64,000 nt of DNA from Epiperipatus broadwayi (taxonomy: Eukaryota; Onychophora; Udeonychophora; Euonychophora; Peripatidae), in assembly GCA_028023455.1 (NCBI GenBank), contig JAQFVV010012575.1, forward strand, positions 1,792,517-1,856,516, in the 5' to 3' direction. A program made the position numbers and the translations under genes. Position 1 is the first letter of the stretch; each line of letters starts with the position of its first letter. This document shows, one piece after another, positions 1-10,279 of this stretch. The notes beneath the pieces are model-generated. The model worked only from the letters and a program-made list of their open reading frames with translations. It made no database searches and was not told the DNA's origin.

Positions 1-142
1 GAAATACCAGGCACTCTTATACCTGGAGCCTAATTGTAAATATAGGGGATTTGAACTCAGTCTTTCGAGCCCCTTCACTATCCACACTATCTCATACTAC
101 TGATACACATGACCACACACATGCAGAAAAGATCAAAAATCA

Positions 143-179
143 CCAATATAGTATTTCATGCTAAACCAGCACTCATCAT
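143..179 (-). ncRNA. Degenerate hammerhead core, S1 left arm
   Basis: On the minus strand the stem II sequence GTGCTGGTTTAGCAT is intact and is followed by GAAA, a short self-complementary stem III and TTGG. The core heptamer reads ATGATGA instead of CTGATGA, so the essential first C is lost. It is probably inactive. Confidence 0.55.
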
Positions 180-281
180 TTGGTTCAAACTATCATCTCC
201 CATACATGAGCACTCATCAGTTGGTCCAGACTACCATCTCCCATATGTGAGCACCGATTACATATATATGTATGGGAGATG

Positions 282-339
282 ATAGTCTGGACCAACTGAT
301 GAGTTCTGGTTTAACACGAAATACGTATATTGGTGATTA
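282..339 (+). ncRNA. Hammerhead ribozyme-like motif, S1 right arm
   Basis: Type I hammerhead layout: CCAA (292-295), CTGATGA (296-302), a stem II segment (303-317), GAAA (318-321), the self-complementary ATACGTAT stem III (321-328), then A329 as the predicted cleavage nucleotide and TTGG (330-333) closing stem I. Outer stem I pairs ATAGTC with GATTAT. Stem II has two mispairs compared with other copies (GTGCTGGTTTAGCAT), so activity is doubtful although all core nucleotides are present. Confidence 0.65.
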
Positions 340-448
340 TTTATTTTTTCTGCATGTGTGTGGTCATGTGTATCAGTAGTATGAGATAGTGTGGATAGTG
401 AAGGGGCTTGAAAGTCTGAGTTCAAATCCCCTATATTTACAATAATTA

Positions 449-1075
449 GTCAATACATTTTTTATTTTCTCATTATTCATTCATACTTATTTTTATTCCT
501 TACAATATTCTTTTTGTAAAGGGCCCACATAAGCTTTTCTTATAATTGCAATGTATGTATAAAATAATAAAAAATATTATCAACTAATTCTAGAACATAA
601 GAGGGCTCATTAAAACCTATGATGTAACTCTAAAATTAATATGCTGTAACAAATTATGTTAAAAACTTAGTAAACAATGACAAAATATCATACATGATGA
701 TCAAACCTGTCAGTTATAGTTCTTTTATTGTCTAATTATCAACATACCTTTAACAAGAGAACTTAAATGTTTTAAATGTTAATGTGTACAACTTTATATT
801 GCATGGCTTCCTTGTGGACAAATAATATCATTATTAGTCAATAAATGACAAAAATTACAAGATGTCCATAGAACAAAAAAACTAGGATATATCCTCACTA
901 TGTTTAGTATTACATTAAAGCAATTTACACTAAGCTATTGCATTGTTAGATATCTAAATGATTTGTTAGACAGTTGAAAAATACAAGTTTCTTTGACATG
1001 CTAACCATGGGCCGCATGCAGTAATTACCATCTTTTTTATGTCATCATTACACGTAATCCAACTAGAATTATACT
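449..1075. other. AT-rich intergenic, nothing recognised
   Basis: AT-rich sequence with no open frame, hairpin or repeat that I can identify. Confidence 0.5.
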
Positions 1076-1088
1076 ATCGGTTAAATAT

Positions 1089-1197
1089 ATATATATATTT
1101 TTCATGTGTCAAAGCATCGGCCGGGAAGCGAACCCGCAAATCCGGGACAACTGCTTGTAAGGCAGCTGTGCCGATCATTCGACCATCAGCGCTTGAC
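1089..1197 (-). repeat. tRNA-derived mini-SINE (S3), minus strand
   Basis: Read on the minus strand this is a tRNA-like unit of about 100 nt: a GCGCTGATGG-type 5' acceptor side, a D-arm-like GGTCGA..., an anticodon-arm-like CTGC/GCAG stem, a B-box-like GCGGGTTCGCTTCCC, and the 3' end CCGATGCTTTGACAC followed by an A/T-rich tail. It is flanked by a 13 bp direct repeat, atcggttaaatat (1076-1088 and 1198-1210), showing retroposition. The family has at least seven copies in this window and consists of little more than the tRNA-like body. It is not a functional tRNA gene here. Confidence 0.85.
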
Positions 1198-1210
1198 ATC
1201 GGTTAAATAT

Positions 1211-1898
1211 TTAAGTCCCAAAAATACAATAATTGTTACAGTGAGTATGTTTATTATATATAAGTACAGCTAAATTTATTTACCTTTTTTATTTTTTAAT
1301 AAAACTTATCACTTGCACAAATATTTACACTTTATTTTTAAACACAAATAAATGCCTTTAATTACTTTAATCACTAAACATAGACAAAATCACGCTATAT
1401 ATTTATATTATAAATTAATTTTTTTTTTTAGAAACATTCTTTGACTTTTAAAGATAATCAACTCTTTAATCTTATAAAAATCATTTCGTAATAATCTGCT
1501 TCATGTTTCGCTTTCGTTTACTTGTGATTTCTCACCTTGCTTAATTATCTATTAAAGTCGATTGTCTTTATAACCAATAAAAGAAAGAATCAATATTTAA
1601 AAATAATACATACAAAACGAAAATAACTCAAATTTTGCAATTAGTCTAAAACGACTTTTCTTTTTATAGAAAATTAATTTTCATAACGCAGCCCAATATT
1701 TACAGCTGTGGTAATTTTAAATATATAAACAGATCTGGCAATATTTAAATATTAATAGAAAATAGTTTTTCTTTTTTTTTTTTCAAGTTACTCCCTTTCT
1801 AATAAACAGATAAATTCATATCCTTTCTTAAAAATAGAATAACTTCATATTTACATAGCAATAATAAATTACAATTGGTTGTTAAGTAGAAATCAATC
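1211..1898. other. 3' flank of the 4-TM gene, AT-rich
   Basis: Very AT-rich sequence lying downstream of the minus-strand gene at 1899-2498. It probably includes that gene's 3' untranslated region, but I cannot place a cleavage site with confidence. Confidence 0.4.
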
Positions 1899-2498
1899 TT
1901 ATATCATAATTGCAAAACAGCCTACAATTGCTAAGAAAAAATGTATAATTTCTAAAAAAGTAATAATTATTAATGAATATTCGGCCGCCATTTCAAAATC
2001 TAATTCATATTGATAATCCTCATTATCTATTATAAAATCCTGTTCCCTTATCTGTGTTAAAATTAATCCAGTATAGGCAAGAGTAGCTATACATATAAAG
2101 AAAACCATAAAACAAAAAATCATATAGATAATAGAGAGACAAGAAATATTAACTCTAATGCTGCATATACCCAGTAAACCAGTTATAATAGACCACACTT
2201 GAACAGAGTACATGAAGGCACAATATTGGGGATAAAACATTTTGAGTTCCCGGACATTTAGAACAATACAAGCAATAAGTCCAAGGAGACATTGTAAACA
2301 ACCCATAACGTAAATCAACTCACGTGGACGGGGTTTAACTTTGTTTGTTTTCGGTAAAGGCATTGGTACTTTAATCGATCCCATACCAGGTACAGGAGGC
2401 ATGGTTTCCATAGCGACTGAAAACCTTCGAAAACACGGTGGCGATAACGTTTCAAAAGAATCGTTGTATGTTGACGCATGCATGGTACGAATGTACAT
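1899..2498 (-). CDS. Four-transmembrane-segment protein, single exon
   Basis: An uninterrupted frame of 199 codons, the longest in the window, with a base composition noticeably less AT-rich than its flanks. The predicted protein has a 60-residue N-terminal cytosolic-type segment rich in Pro, Met and basic residues (VPMPLPKTNKVKPRPRE just before the first helix), then four hydrophobic segments at about 61-82, 92-114, 118-147 and 174-199. An acidic loop (about 150-170, many Asp/Glu/Tyr) separates segments 3 and 4. The last helix runs to the C-terminus. Two N-terminal methionines (1 and 6) are both possible starts. The topology and size resemble MS4A/CD20-like or other small tetraspan families, but I see no diagnostic signature (no tetraspanin CCG motif), so family assignment is open. 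Likely role: an integral membrane protein of unknown function. No intron is needed. The plus-strand frame over 2341-2691 is its shadow. Confidence 0.8.
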   Translation of the reverse strand: MYIRTMHASTYNDSFETLSPPCFRRFSVAMETMPPVPGMGSIKVPMPLPKTNKVKPRPRELIYVMGCLQCLLGLIACIVLNVRELKMFYPQYCAFMYSVQVWSIITGLLGICSIRVNISCLSIIYMIFCFMVFFICIATLAYTGLILTQIREQDFIIDNEDYQYELDFEMAAEYSLIIITFLEIIHFFLAIVGCFAIMI

Positions 2499-3913
2499 CC
2501 AGCTTTATAAAAAGTTTATTCAATCACTTTCTAAAAATCCCGGTCAAAACATTATCCTTAGAGTGCGTGACTTTCATCCGTTTCTAATACACTTTACCAC
2601 GGGGAATGCGCTTGGTAAAGATAAGATTATGATTGGTGGATTACTCTATCGGGAATTCTATGTAGTTATCGTTATTAATTTCATATCCTAGTAAAATTAA
2701 CTTTTAGCTACGTTGATAAAAAGTATTAAATGAAAAGTTAATCATTTAATTATGTTAACCATTTAACCGGCTAATTTATTAGTTTTTGCCTATGTTGATA
2801 TCATCAATAACTAATGATTTTTTTTTCACAAAACAGTAATAATTCCCTCTACCGGGAAATTGATGAAGCTTTATTAAATCTAAAGAAAACTAAAGAAAAG
2901 TGGAAGCATTACAAATAGCTTCAATAGAAAATTGATATTATCTTCATTTAAAAAAAGGCGTTACCTTTTTTTTTTTTTATGTATATATAGAATGTTTGTG
3001 GATATTATAAAAATAAAAACATTAAAAAGCTTGCTAGAAGGGATAATTTTAAATGATTATTATTTTTCTTTTCTCGGGTAAAAAAATTAATGAAACGCTG
3101 AAAGATGCTTCGAGTAAGATTGTGTGATTTATAGATAGTAAAGCCATCAATATTTACTTTTTTAAGTACACCAACAACAGCAGCAACAACAATATAAAAA
3201 AAGTAGATAAAGAATAAATATTATTTTAAACAAAACATTTATTTTATATATATAAACTACAATTATAAATTATTTTTAAGTAATTATAACAACTCGGCAA
3301 AAATAAAAGTGTATTTGTTGATTGCATATACGCGAACACACACATTACACATGTAAATATGTGCATTAGATATTTTTAGCACAATTTCAAAAACATAGGC
3401 TATGCGCAAGATAGTACAAGCGCAGAATAAAGGTCTCTAACAGCCTTCGAAAGAGGAACACTGAAGTAAGGGCATTAACAAGCTTATAAATTGTGATATG
3501 GGGTGTTTTTTTTTTTTGCTTTGTTTCATTCTCATTAACAACAATTACGACAGGATTACCAAAAAAAAAATAATCTTAAGCCTGCTTGCGACTTAAAAAA
3601 ATCCCAATTTCAACCGAATTCTGGGTTTGAATCTCAAATCATGGATCTTGTAAGTAATATGCCAAGTTTTTTTTCAATACAGCTCTCTTCATTTCACATA
3701 TTTGGGAGACCATATTTAGCTACAGTTTTTGTATAATTTTAAACTCACTTAATCAATATGGAATTAAACTTTCCTCATGATTCAAAACATTTTTTTAATT
3801 CATTATATTTTTAAGCTTTTTATTTAATTTAAATCCACTATGCTTAATTCTTTACTAATCTTATCACTTTTCAATTCTTACCTTCATCATTATTTTCAAT
3901 GATTATTGATACA
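2499..3913. other. Upstream region of the 4-TM gene, no further gene seen
   Basis: This holds the presumptive promoter of the minus-strand gene. A TATAAAG-like string lies only about 10 bp 5' of the ATG (minus strand), probably too close to be the TATA box. The rest is AT-rich with short homopolymers and a few CAA/CAG-type triplets near 3170. I recognise no repeat family or frame here. Confidence 0.4.
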
Positions 3914-4299
3914 TTTCAGAATGAAGATCTTTCCAAGTTCAATCCATCTTCTCTGATCTCTCTTCTCTCTTCTTCACATCACTTCAGAATACTTCCTTAT
4001 TTAATCCAGCCATATCACATGTGGTCGCTTTTTAGGTCTTTTACAATTTCTTGAAATCCAGTTTAAGATCTCAACTTTTCATCTATTATAATCTCTTCTA
4101 GAAATATATCCAACCCAACTCCATTTCAATATCTTAATTCTTTCAGTGATGTCAGTAATACATGTTTTTTTCTTGTCCATGTATTCCATTTTCAATCTCT
4201 TCTTATTCCTAACATGCATCTCACCATACTTTATTGAGTGGTCTAAAGTCTCTGTATTATTCTTCTGTTAAGTGTCCAAATCCCAGATCCATAAGTATT

Positions 4300-4485
4300 A
4301 AATCACTAAACATCACGTGATCACCATCTCTATACTAGCACATAATTTTAGTAAACAAAGGCAAAATTCTCCATACAGTAGTGCCACCCTGTGCCATACA
4401 GAGTAATCAATGGATGCCAAAAGGCTTGTGCATAAAATCCTTATCTAGTGCCTACTCATATTGGAGAGTTTTGCCTTTGTTTATT
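4300..4485. mobile_element. S2 foldback element inserted in RTE relic A
   Basis: A 186 bp insertion flanked by a perfect 10 bp duplication, cataagtatt (4290-4299 and 4486-4495). It begins with the family subterminal sequence (actaaacatcacgtgatcacc), continues into ggcaaaattctccatacag, and ends with the reverse complement ggagagttttgcctttg. It lacks the tRNA-like and hammerhead segments of full-length copies. The outer RTE sequence resumes directly after it, so insertion post-dates the RTE copy. Confidence 0.85.
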
Positions 4486-4887
4486 CATAAGTATTCAAAC
4501 ACATAAGCATATTGTCTTTTCATATTAAGTTATTTCTACCAAAAGCATTGTATCAAGTTTAATACTATGATTAATTTTATCCATTATGTTTCCATCTGTA
4601 ACAATAATCTGACCAAGATATTTATAGTTGTTAACTTCTTCTAACTCATCATTATGAATCTTTATGTTTATCTTTTGATAAAAACCATTTAACATCACTT
4701 TAGTCTTTATAAAATATTACCATTAGTCCTACTTTCTTACTTTTATTTGATAATTCTTGAAACATTTTCTGAAGTTCTAAAGCATTATTTAAAAAAACAA
4801 CTAAATCAGCTGCAAAATCTAAATGACTTAAAATAATCTCCATTTACATTTAATGCCTTAGCTTCCCATTTTAATTTACAAAATATT

Positions 4888-5035
4888 TAAACCACTAAAC
4901 ATCACATGATCACCATTTCTTATGCTAGCGCATAACTGTTATTAACACAGGCAAAACTCTCACAAACCTTCTGGCATCCATTGATTACTCTGGTTGGGAC
5001 TGAGTGGCTCTACTATATGGAGAGTTTTGCCTGTA
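4888..5035. mobile_element. S2 foldback element, second insertion in RTE relic A
   Basis: Starts ccactaaacatcacatgatc and ends gagttttgcctgt, flanked by an imperfect duplication (ttacaaaatatt at 4876-4887, ttacaaaatac at 5036-5046). It is about 148 bp and internally deleted. The ends are inverted copies of ggcaaaactctc. Confidence 0.8.
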
Positions 5036-5454
5036 TTACAAAATACTTCTTGAAAAATTATTGTAAAAATATTTAGAGATATGGAGTCACCCTATCATAT
5101 ACCTTCCTCACTATTAGACATTCTAGCATCAATATGTAATCTAATTGTTGCTGTTACATTTTTATAAATATTTTTCAAAATATGACAATATCCTGGATTT
5201 ATACCTTGATGATTAAATGCTTTAATCACTGAAAAAGTGCTTATAAAATCAAATGCTTTTTCATACTCTTCAAATCCAAAACATAATGGCAACTCAAATT
5301 CATTGCTCCTTTCCATAACTTCTCTCAATACTTTGATATGATCCACTGTATTAAAACTACTTTTATAACCAGCTTATTCTTTTAGTTGGTTAAAATCCAA
5401 AGTTTGCTATAATCAATCATTAATTTGCATTTATTATTTCAAGTTTTAAACATT

Positions 5455-6680
5455 GGTCCATGACAATTTTAACTTAAAAATAAAGGTCTGTCCAAGTTTA
5501 ATTTAGTTTTTTCAGTCAGTAGTCTCTTCTCTCCACAACACCTCACCAAACTTTTTTATTTCACCCATCCAATTTCCATGTGGTCACTTTTCATGTCTTT
5601 TATGATATATTAGGATTTCATTTAATATTTCAACTGTCCATTTATTATCATTTCTTTTAGTAATATACCCAGCCTAATTCCACTTTAGTCTTTTAATTTT
5701 TTTCAAATTTTGTCACTAATACCTGTTTTTCTCTCATCCATGTACTTAATTTTTATTCCTTCTTGTTACTCCTAATCTATATCTTTCTATACTTTGTTGA
5801 TTGGTCTGAAGTTTCTGGATTGCTCTTATGTTAAGTATACAAGTCACAGAGTCATTTATTAAAAACTTTCCTTTTCAAATTCACCAACATATTTCCAAAC
5901 CCATTTCATCTAAATTTAATTCTATGATTAATTTAGTCTGTTATGTTTCCATCTGTATTAATAATCTGACCTACATATTTGTAGTTACTAACTTCTAATT
6001 CATTATTTGAAATCTTTATTTTCTTCGTTTGACAAAATTCACTGAATATTATTTTAGTCGTTTTGGCATTTATCTTTAATCCTACTTTCTTGCTTTCATA
6101 TGAGATGTCTCACAACATATCATAATATCACTAGTCTGTGTATATTGGATGAGTAGGTACTAGATAGGAATTTTATGCACAAGCCTTCTGACATCCATCG
6201 ATTACTCAGGCTTGCACTGAGTGGCACTACTGCATGGAGAGTTTTGCCTGTTTTAATAACATATCATAAAGCTGTGATGCATTATTTTCAAAACAACTTC
6301 ATCATCCACAAAATCTAAATGACTTAAATCCTACTTTCTTGCTTTCATCTGAGAATTCTTACCTTTCCTATAGCTCTGAAACACTATTTTCATAAACAAC
6401 CATATCATTTGCAAAATTTAGATGGCATAAATAATTTCCTTTTTTTAATCCATTAGATTTAGATGTTAATCTATAAAATATTTCTTATGGTACTGCTGTA
6501 ACATGTTTTGCAGATATGGAGTTATGCTTTTCTCAATGTTAATCTTCCTACTATCATTATGTAATCTAATTGTTGCTGTTGCATTTTTATAAATATTCTT
6601 CAGAATATCCAATATCCTGGATCTACATCTTGATGATTCAATACTTTAATTGCTAAAGAAATGCCTATAGAATCAATTAT
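5455..6680 (-). pseudogene. RTE-type retrotransposon relic B
   Basis: A second minus-strand RTE copy arranged tandemly beside relic A, with the same order of blocks: C-terminal region near 5460-5870 (similar to 3914-4290 and to 50.1 kb), middle region, then reverse-transcriptase region (6540-6680 resembles 5090-5220 of relic A). Stops in all frames. It is interrupted at 6126-6257 by an S2 insertion. Either two separate insertions or a duplication could explain the tandem arrangement. Confidence 0.75.
6126..6257. mobile_element. S2 3' monomer beginning at the ribozyme cleavage region
   Basis: A 132 bp insertion between perfect 12 bp duplications, aacatatcataa (6114-6125 and 6258-6269). It begins tatcactagtctg, that is, at hammerhead stem III and the cleavage site (ACTAGTC), and runs to the S2 3' end gagttttgcctg. 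The part upstream of the ribozyme is absent, so this copy corresponds almost exactly to a 3' hammerhead cleavage product. Confidence 0.8.
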
Positions 6681-7710
6681 TGTGATAAAACAAAATAATA
6701 ATTTTGGCTGTCAAGAGAGTAACCTTAAATACCTCAATCAAATAATTCCTTTAAATATCTATACTTTTCACACAATCAAAAATAAAAGTAATCATTCTGA
6801 TGAAATGACAGTTTAAAGCTTGTGATAAATTAACATGATATAATTCAAAATATTTGATTCCTGATATATAAGTTTAATAGTATTATACTCTCATGTCTGC
6901 ATGATTATTTGCATTACTTGTGTGTCACATCTTATGCTATAATTAAGACAAAATCAATTAATTTATATCTTGACAGTTTACTTATGAATTACTAAATAAG
7001 TATCATAATTCGGACAATGCCATAGATCAACCAACAAATATAACATTATGATTTAATATTCCATAAAGAATTTAATCTTACCATTTATTTAACCACCAAC
7101 TACTTTACATATAGCTATGATTCTATGATAACACAAAAATAAACATTCAAGAAAAATTTAAGCACATGAGGAATAAACAAGCTTCTTGGCTAATAAATCT
7201 AATGACAAATAATGAATCCCCACCTAGCTTTGAAATATACTATTGGTGTAGGACTCAGTCTCACCACCAGAATAAAGGGGACATATACTATTCAACTTCA
7301 TAAAATATCATTTTTTAATGCATACATACACAATCTAAGAATATACTTCATTCATGGCAAATACTTAGATATATTAAAGGAGAGAGTTCTCAATCCCAAT
7401 CTACATAGAACATACCACTAATAACCTTCTTTCTCATAGCTACTTTATAAAATTTCATTCTATCATTGAAAAATAAATATACATACAGAAAGGTCATTAA
7501 TTTCTATCAATTCTTTTAGCATACAGCATTATCCAAAATTAACAGAAAGAAAAATAGTCATACATATGTAGTGAATATTCCAACAAGATTTTTAACTGTC
7601 AGCAACATTGATAATGGCTTTGAGTGATTTGGTATCTACAGATAGCACTATGAAAATAAAATAGATTTCAACAACAAGAAAATTAGATAATAGATTTGTT
7701 ATCAAAACAA
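6681..7710. other. AT-rich intergenic, no feature recognised
   Basis: Includes a 69-codon frame at 7212-7421 (plus strand) with no recognisable domain and average composition, which I regard as chance. Confidence 0.4.
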
Positions 7711-7711
7711 C

Positions 7712-7930
7712 AAATGGCAGGATGGCTCAGTTGGTTAGAGCGTTACCTTAAATTTCAATAATCAAGAATCTACGGACCCAGGTTCGAATCTCATGCTAGT
7801 ACTGTCACTGGTCAGGCCAGAAACACCCGAAGAAGAAGGGAGAAAAATACTTCTCGAAACGTTGTGCATATACTAACCTGTTTGCTGTGATATTATTAAC
7901 AGTTGAATGAATTTGGAATATTTAACTAAA
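7712..7930 (+). repeat. tRNA-derived SINE with a PLE-like tail motif
   Basis: The head (7712-7795) is tRNA-like: A-box-like TGGCTCAGTTGGTTAGAGCG, B-box GGTTCGAATCTC and a 3' acceptor-like CTCATGC, while the anticodon region is degenerate. After a short linker comes cgaagaag...cttctcgaaacgtt (7828-7862), where agaag/cttct can pair. This is the layout of the hammerhead-like motif of Penelope-like terminal repeats (C-GAAGA, stem, GAAAC). The core has a C for the expected U, so cleavage is unlikely. I see no clear target-site duplication. Confidence 0.6.
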
Positions 7931-8694
7931 ATTAAACTTTTCTAAAAGTCATTCAACACACATATTAGATAAACAAATTAACATCTTTAATTTTTAATTA
8001 ATCTGGTATAAGTAATAAAGTTGATTAACTTTACTTTCCCTTTCTCAACAAATCTTTAGAAAACTTATTCAAACTATAATTAAATTAATAGTTTAAAATA
8101 AGTGCTTTAAAAATTGCCATATTAAATTCTATCAATATTTTAAAATTAAAAAAAAAATCAGCTTTCTCTTTTTATATTTAAAATAAAAATGAAAATATTT
8201 TTATGATGAAGTTTTCCTTAGTTTTTGTTTTATGACATATATATATATACATATGTCAGAGCGTCATTTTATAAAATAACATCTTAAAGTATTATGGACA
8301 ATAAGACCAAAGTTCCTCATTACACACACAGATGCACATATATATATATGGCAATTTATATATATATATATAGAATCAATAAACTCATCCTTGAAGAGTT
8401 AGGTATATAAAAGTGTAACTCCTTTTAGCATCAAAGTAATTCATCATGCTAATAAAAGTGATTCTATTCTTACTTGTAACTGAATAACAAATTAGATAAT
8501 GAATTTTATTACAAATATAGATAATCCGCCAAAAGCTTAATCATTCTCTGGCAAGTGAGCCATGTTCCACTGCTAGATGCTTCTTGGAGGGAATCTTTTG
8601 CATCTATCTTTTGATCAGAATCATAGAATGAAGTGTTGTGTTGCCACATAGTAAATTTTTGTTTAAGTGCATCTCATCTATTTGTCAATTTTTG
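7931..8694. other. AT-rich sequence, possible 5' part of the mariner relic
   Basis: Mostly AT-rich with several (TA)n runs near 8240-8370. I see no terminal inverted repeat for the transposase relic that follows. Confidence 0.35.
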
Positions 8695-9335
8695 TGATGA
8701 CTGAAAAATTGAAACAATGTGAAATTCTGTTTTTTTGTTAGGGAAAACAGTAATCTAAACACAATGCTTGAAACAGCTTACAAGCAAAATATTCTAGGAA
8801 AAATACCAAGATTATGAGTGATTTAATGGAAGAGTTTAAATATATCATGCCCCCAAAAAGTATGGTGAATGTAACCTAATGTCAAGATGATATTAATTTT
8901 TTATTTGATACAAAAAACATTGATCCCTCAGAATTCATTCATAGTGGACAGGCATTTCATCTACAAGTTCTGAAATGTTTGTGTGATGCAGTGAGACAAA
9001 AACCTTCTGAGTTGTGGTGAAATAAGGAATGGTAGCTTCATTATAATAACATACTGTCATACAAAGCCTTGAGTGTAAAACAACTTTTAATCAAAACAAT
9101 ATGACCCAGCTTGTTCACCTACCATATTTACCTAATATTATTTCATGCAACTTCTTTCTATTTATTTCTCTGAATGAAAAGGTCTCAAGTGAAAATATTT
9201 TGTAGATGTGGAAAATGACAGAGACATTAAAAGGCATCACTTTGCCAGAGTTTCAGAGTTGTTTCAACAAGTGGAAAATACATTTTGACCAGTGCATTGT
9301 TTCAAATGAACAATACTTTGAATGAGATTCAATTT
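8695..9335 (+). pseudogene. Mariner-family transposase relic
   Basis: Conceptual translation with several frameshifts and stops matches a mariner transposase along its length. An N-terminal MTEKLKQCEILFF-like start and MLETAYKQN block come first. Then SGQAFHLQVLKCLCDAVRQK and ELW (the G-x-Y-x-x-VL-x-L-x-x-A family block), then EWxLHYNNILSYKALSVKQL, which sits where the second catalytic Asp region (HHDNAPSH) should be but reads HYNN. Near the C-terminus LPEFQSCFNKWKIHFDQCIV and SNEQYFE match the final family block. The catalytic D is lost and the frame is broken, so the copy is inactive. It is derived from a full-length gene of about 350 codons. Confidence 0.8.
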
Positions 9336-9793
9336 GGAATATCTAAAAATATATATATATATTTTATCACAAATTTCTGTCTTTTTTTTAGTGCCCCTCA
9401 TATTGAATAAAATCAGATGTCACCACAACCTCATTTAAAACAGCTTGTAATTTAAATTCACACAGCAAAGTTACTTTCTACTCATTTTAATAATCTTGTA
9501 AATATCAAATTATACAGTATTAAATAATATATTATTAAAAGCAATAAACCTTTTTTTTAAAATTCTAGCTATAACTCATTGTAATTCCTCTTAGCATCAA
9601 AATACACATTATTTATTCTATATAATTTGATATTTATACATTTGGTATTTGATTGTTTATTTACAAGGTTATTAAACTGAGTAGATATTTACTCTACTAT
9701 AAAAATTTAAATAACCGCTTCTGATTTCATCTTCATCTAAATAAATATCACTGTCTAAACTGCTATCTATATAAAATCTTAATGTTTATACAG
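9336..9793. other. AT-rich sequence, nothing recognised
   Basis: No frame or repeat identified. Confidence 0.35.
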
Positions 9794-10144
9794 AGGCTAA
9801 ACTCTCCATACAGCAGTGCCACCAGTGTAAGCCAAAGTAATTAATGGATGCAAAAAGGTTTGTGCATAAAATCCCTATCTAGTGCCTACTCATCCAATAT
9901 CAGCAGACTAGTTTCTAGCTTGTGGCTTTCATCGGTGAGGAGCCTTTGATCTGAGAGCACTGCACTTAGATCTTAAGATCTAATGCAACTCTCCAACAAT
10001 CACCTTTTGTCTTATTAGCTAATTATAATGCTTTGAGTTTCTCTGGCTTGCACTGATGGTGCTATTGTATGGAGAGTTTAGCTTCTTTGTAAACAACTTG
10101 TGTAAGTATAAGAAATGGTGATCATATGATGTTTAATGGCTTAA
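9794..10144 (-). mobile_element. S2 element with internal hammerhead (minus strand)
   Basis: Starts aggctaaactctccatacag and ends with the reverse complement tatggagagtttagcttc followed by the subterminal arm ...ggtgatcatatgatg. In between, read on the minus strand, are the region preceding the ribozyme (gatctaagtgcagtgctctc), the ribozyme, and the ggatgagtaggcac tail. Both ends being inverted copies gives a foldback structure. I found no convincing target-site duplication. Confidence 0.8.
9905..9941 (-). ncRNA. Mutated hammerhead ribozyme of S2
   Basis: The minus strand reads CCTCA, CCGATGA, stem II AAGCCACAAGCUA-type, GAAA, CTAGTC. The core heptamer carries C in place of the invariant U of CUGANGA, and stem I (CCTCA against TGCTG) is broken. 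It is expected to be inactive but shows the family layout. Confidence 0.65.
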
Positions 10145-10279
10145 CATATTAACATGCAAGCAAAAGTGAATTCTTCATCATTTATAAGATTAATTTACTA
10201 TATTAATATACAGACATTGCTTTAAAATAAAGTTTATCATTTCTATTAATATTTAAGTAAATAAAGAATTTAGCAATTT

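Larger units (their letters stand above)
31..448. repeat. S1 hammerhead repeat, head-to-head palindrome
   Basis: The two halves of this segment are reverse complements of one another around a centre near 255-265. Each half is a copy of a dispersed element (S1) seen again at 13.6, 21.7 and 27.3 kb. In the right half the order on the plus strand is hammerhead-like core, then a tRNA-like stretch ending in a B-box-like GAGTTCAAATCCCC. The left half additionally holds a tandem partial duplication of about 41 bp (two units starting gcactcatca near 170 and 211). Arms are clearly similar but not identical, so this is not a recent duplication. What is seen: inverted repeat and motif order. Inferred: insertion of a dimer or fold-back copy of S1. 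Confidence 0.8.
3914..5415 (-). pseudogene. RTE-type non-LTR retrotransposon relic A (reverse transcriptase and C-terminus)
   Basis: Minus-strand remains of an RTE-like ORF2. The open piece at 5095-5346 translates to 83 aa containing a palm-domain motif FEEYEKAFDF, matching the F-x-DYEKAFD block of RTE reverse transcriptases, followed by a GYCHILKNIYKN segment typical of the next block. The 3' portion (3914-4290) is a diverged copy of the C-terminal region that is well preserved at 50.1-50.5 kb (gaagtctctccaagttcaat-type end). The frame has many stops and is split by two S2 foldback insertions (4300-4485 and 4888-5035). The 5' part of the element is missing. It is a dead copy. Confidence 0.8.

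Noticed and set aside
1089-1197. Functional tRNA gene (and the other S3 copies)
   Set aside because: Multiple copies with A-tails and target-site duplications, and mutated stems, show retroposed elements.
2341-2691. 116-codon plus-strand frame
   Set aside because: It overlaps the better supported minus-strand membrane-protein gene, has no domain and is a shadow frame.
7712-7795. Functional tRNA gene
   Set aside because: A and B boxes are good but the anticodon arm does not fold and the acceptor strands mispair. It is the head of a SINE.
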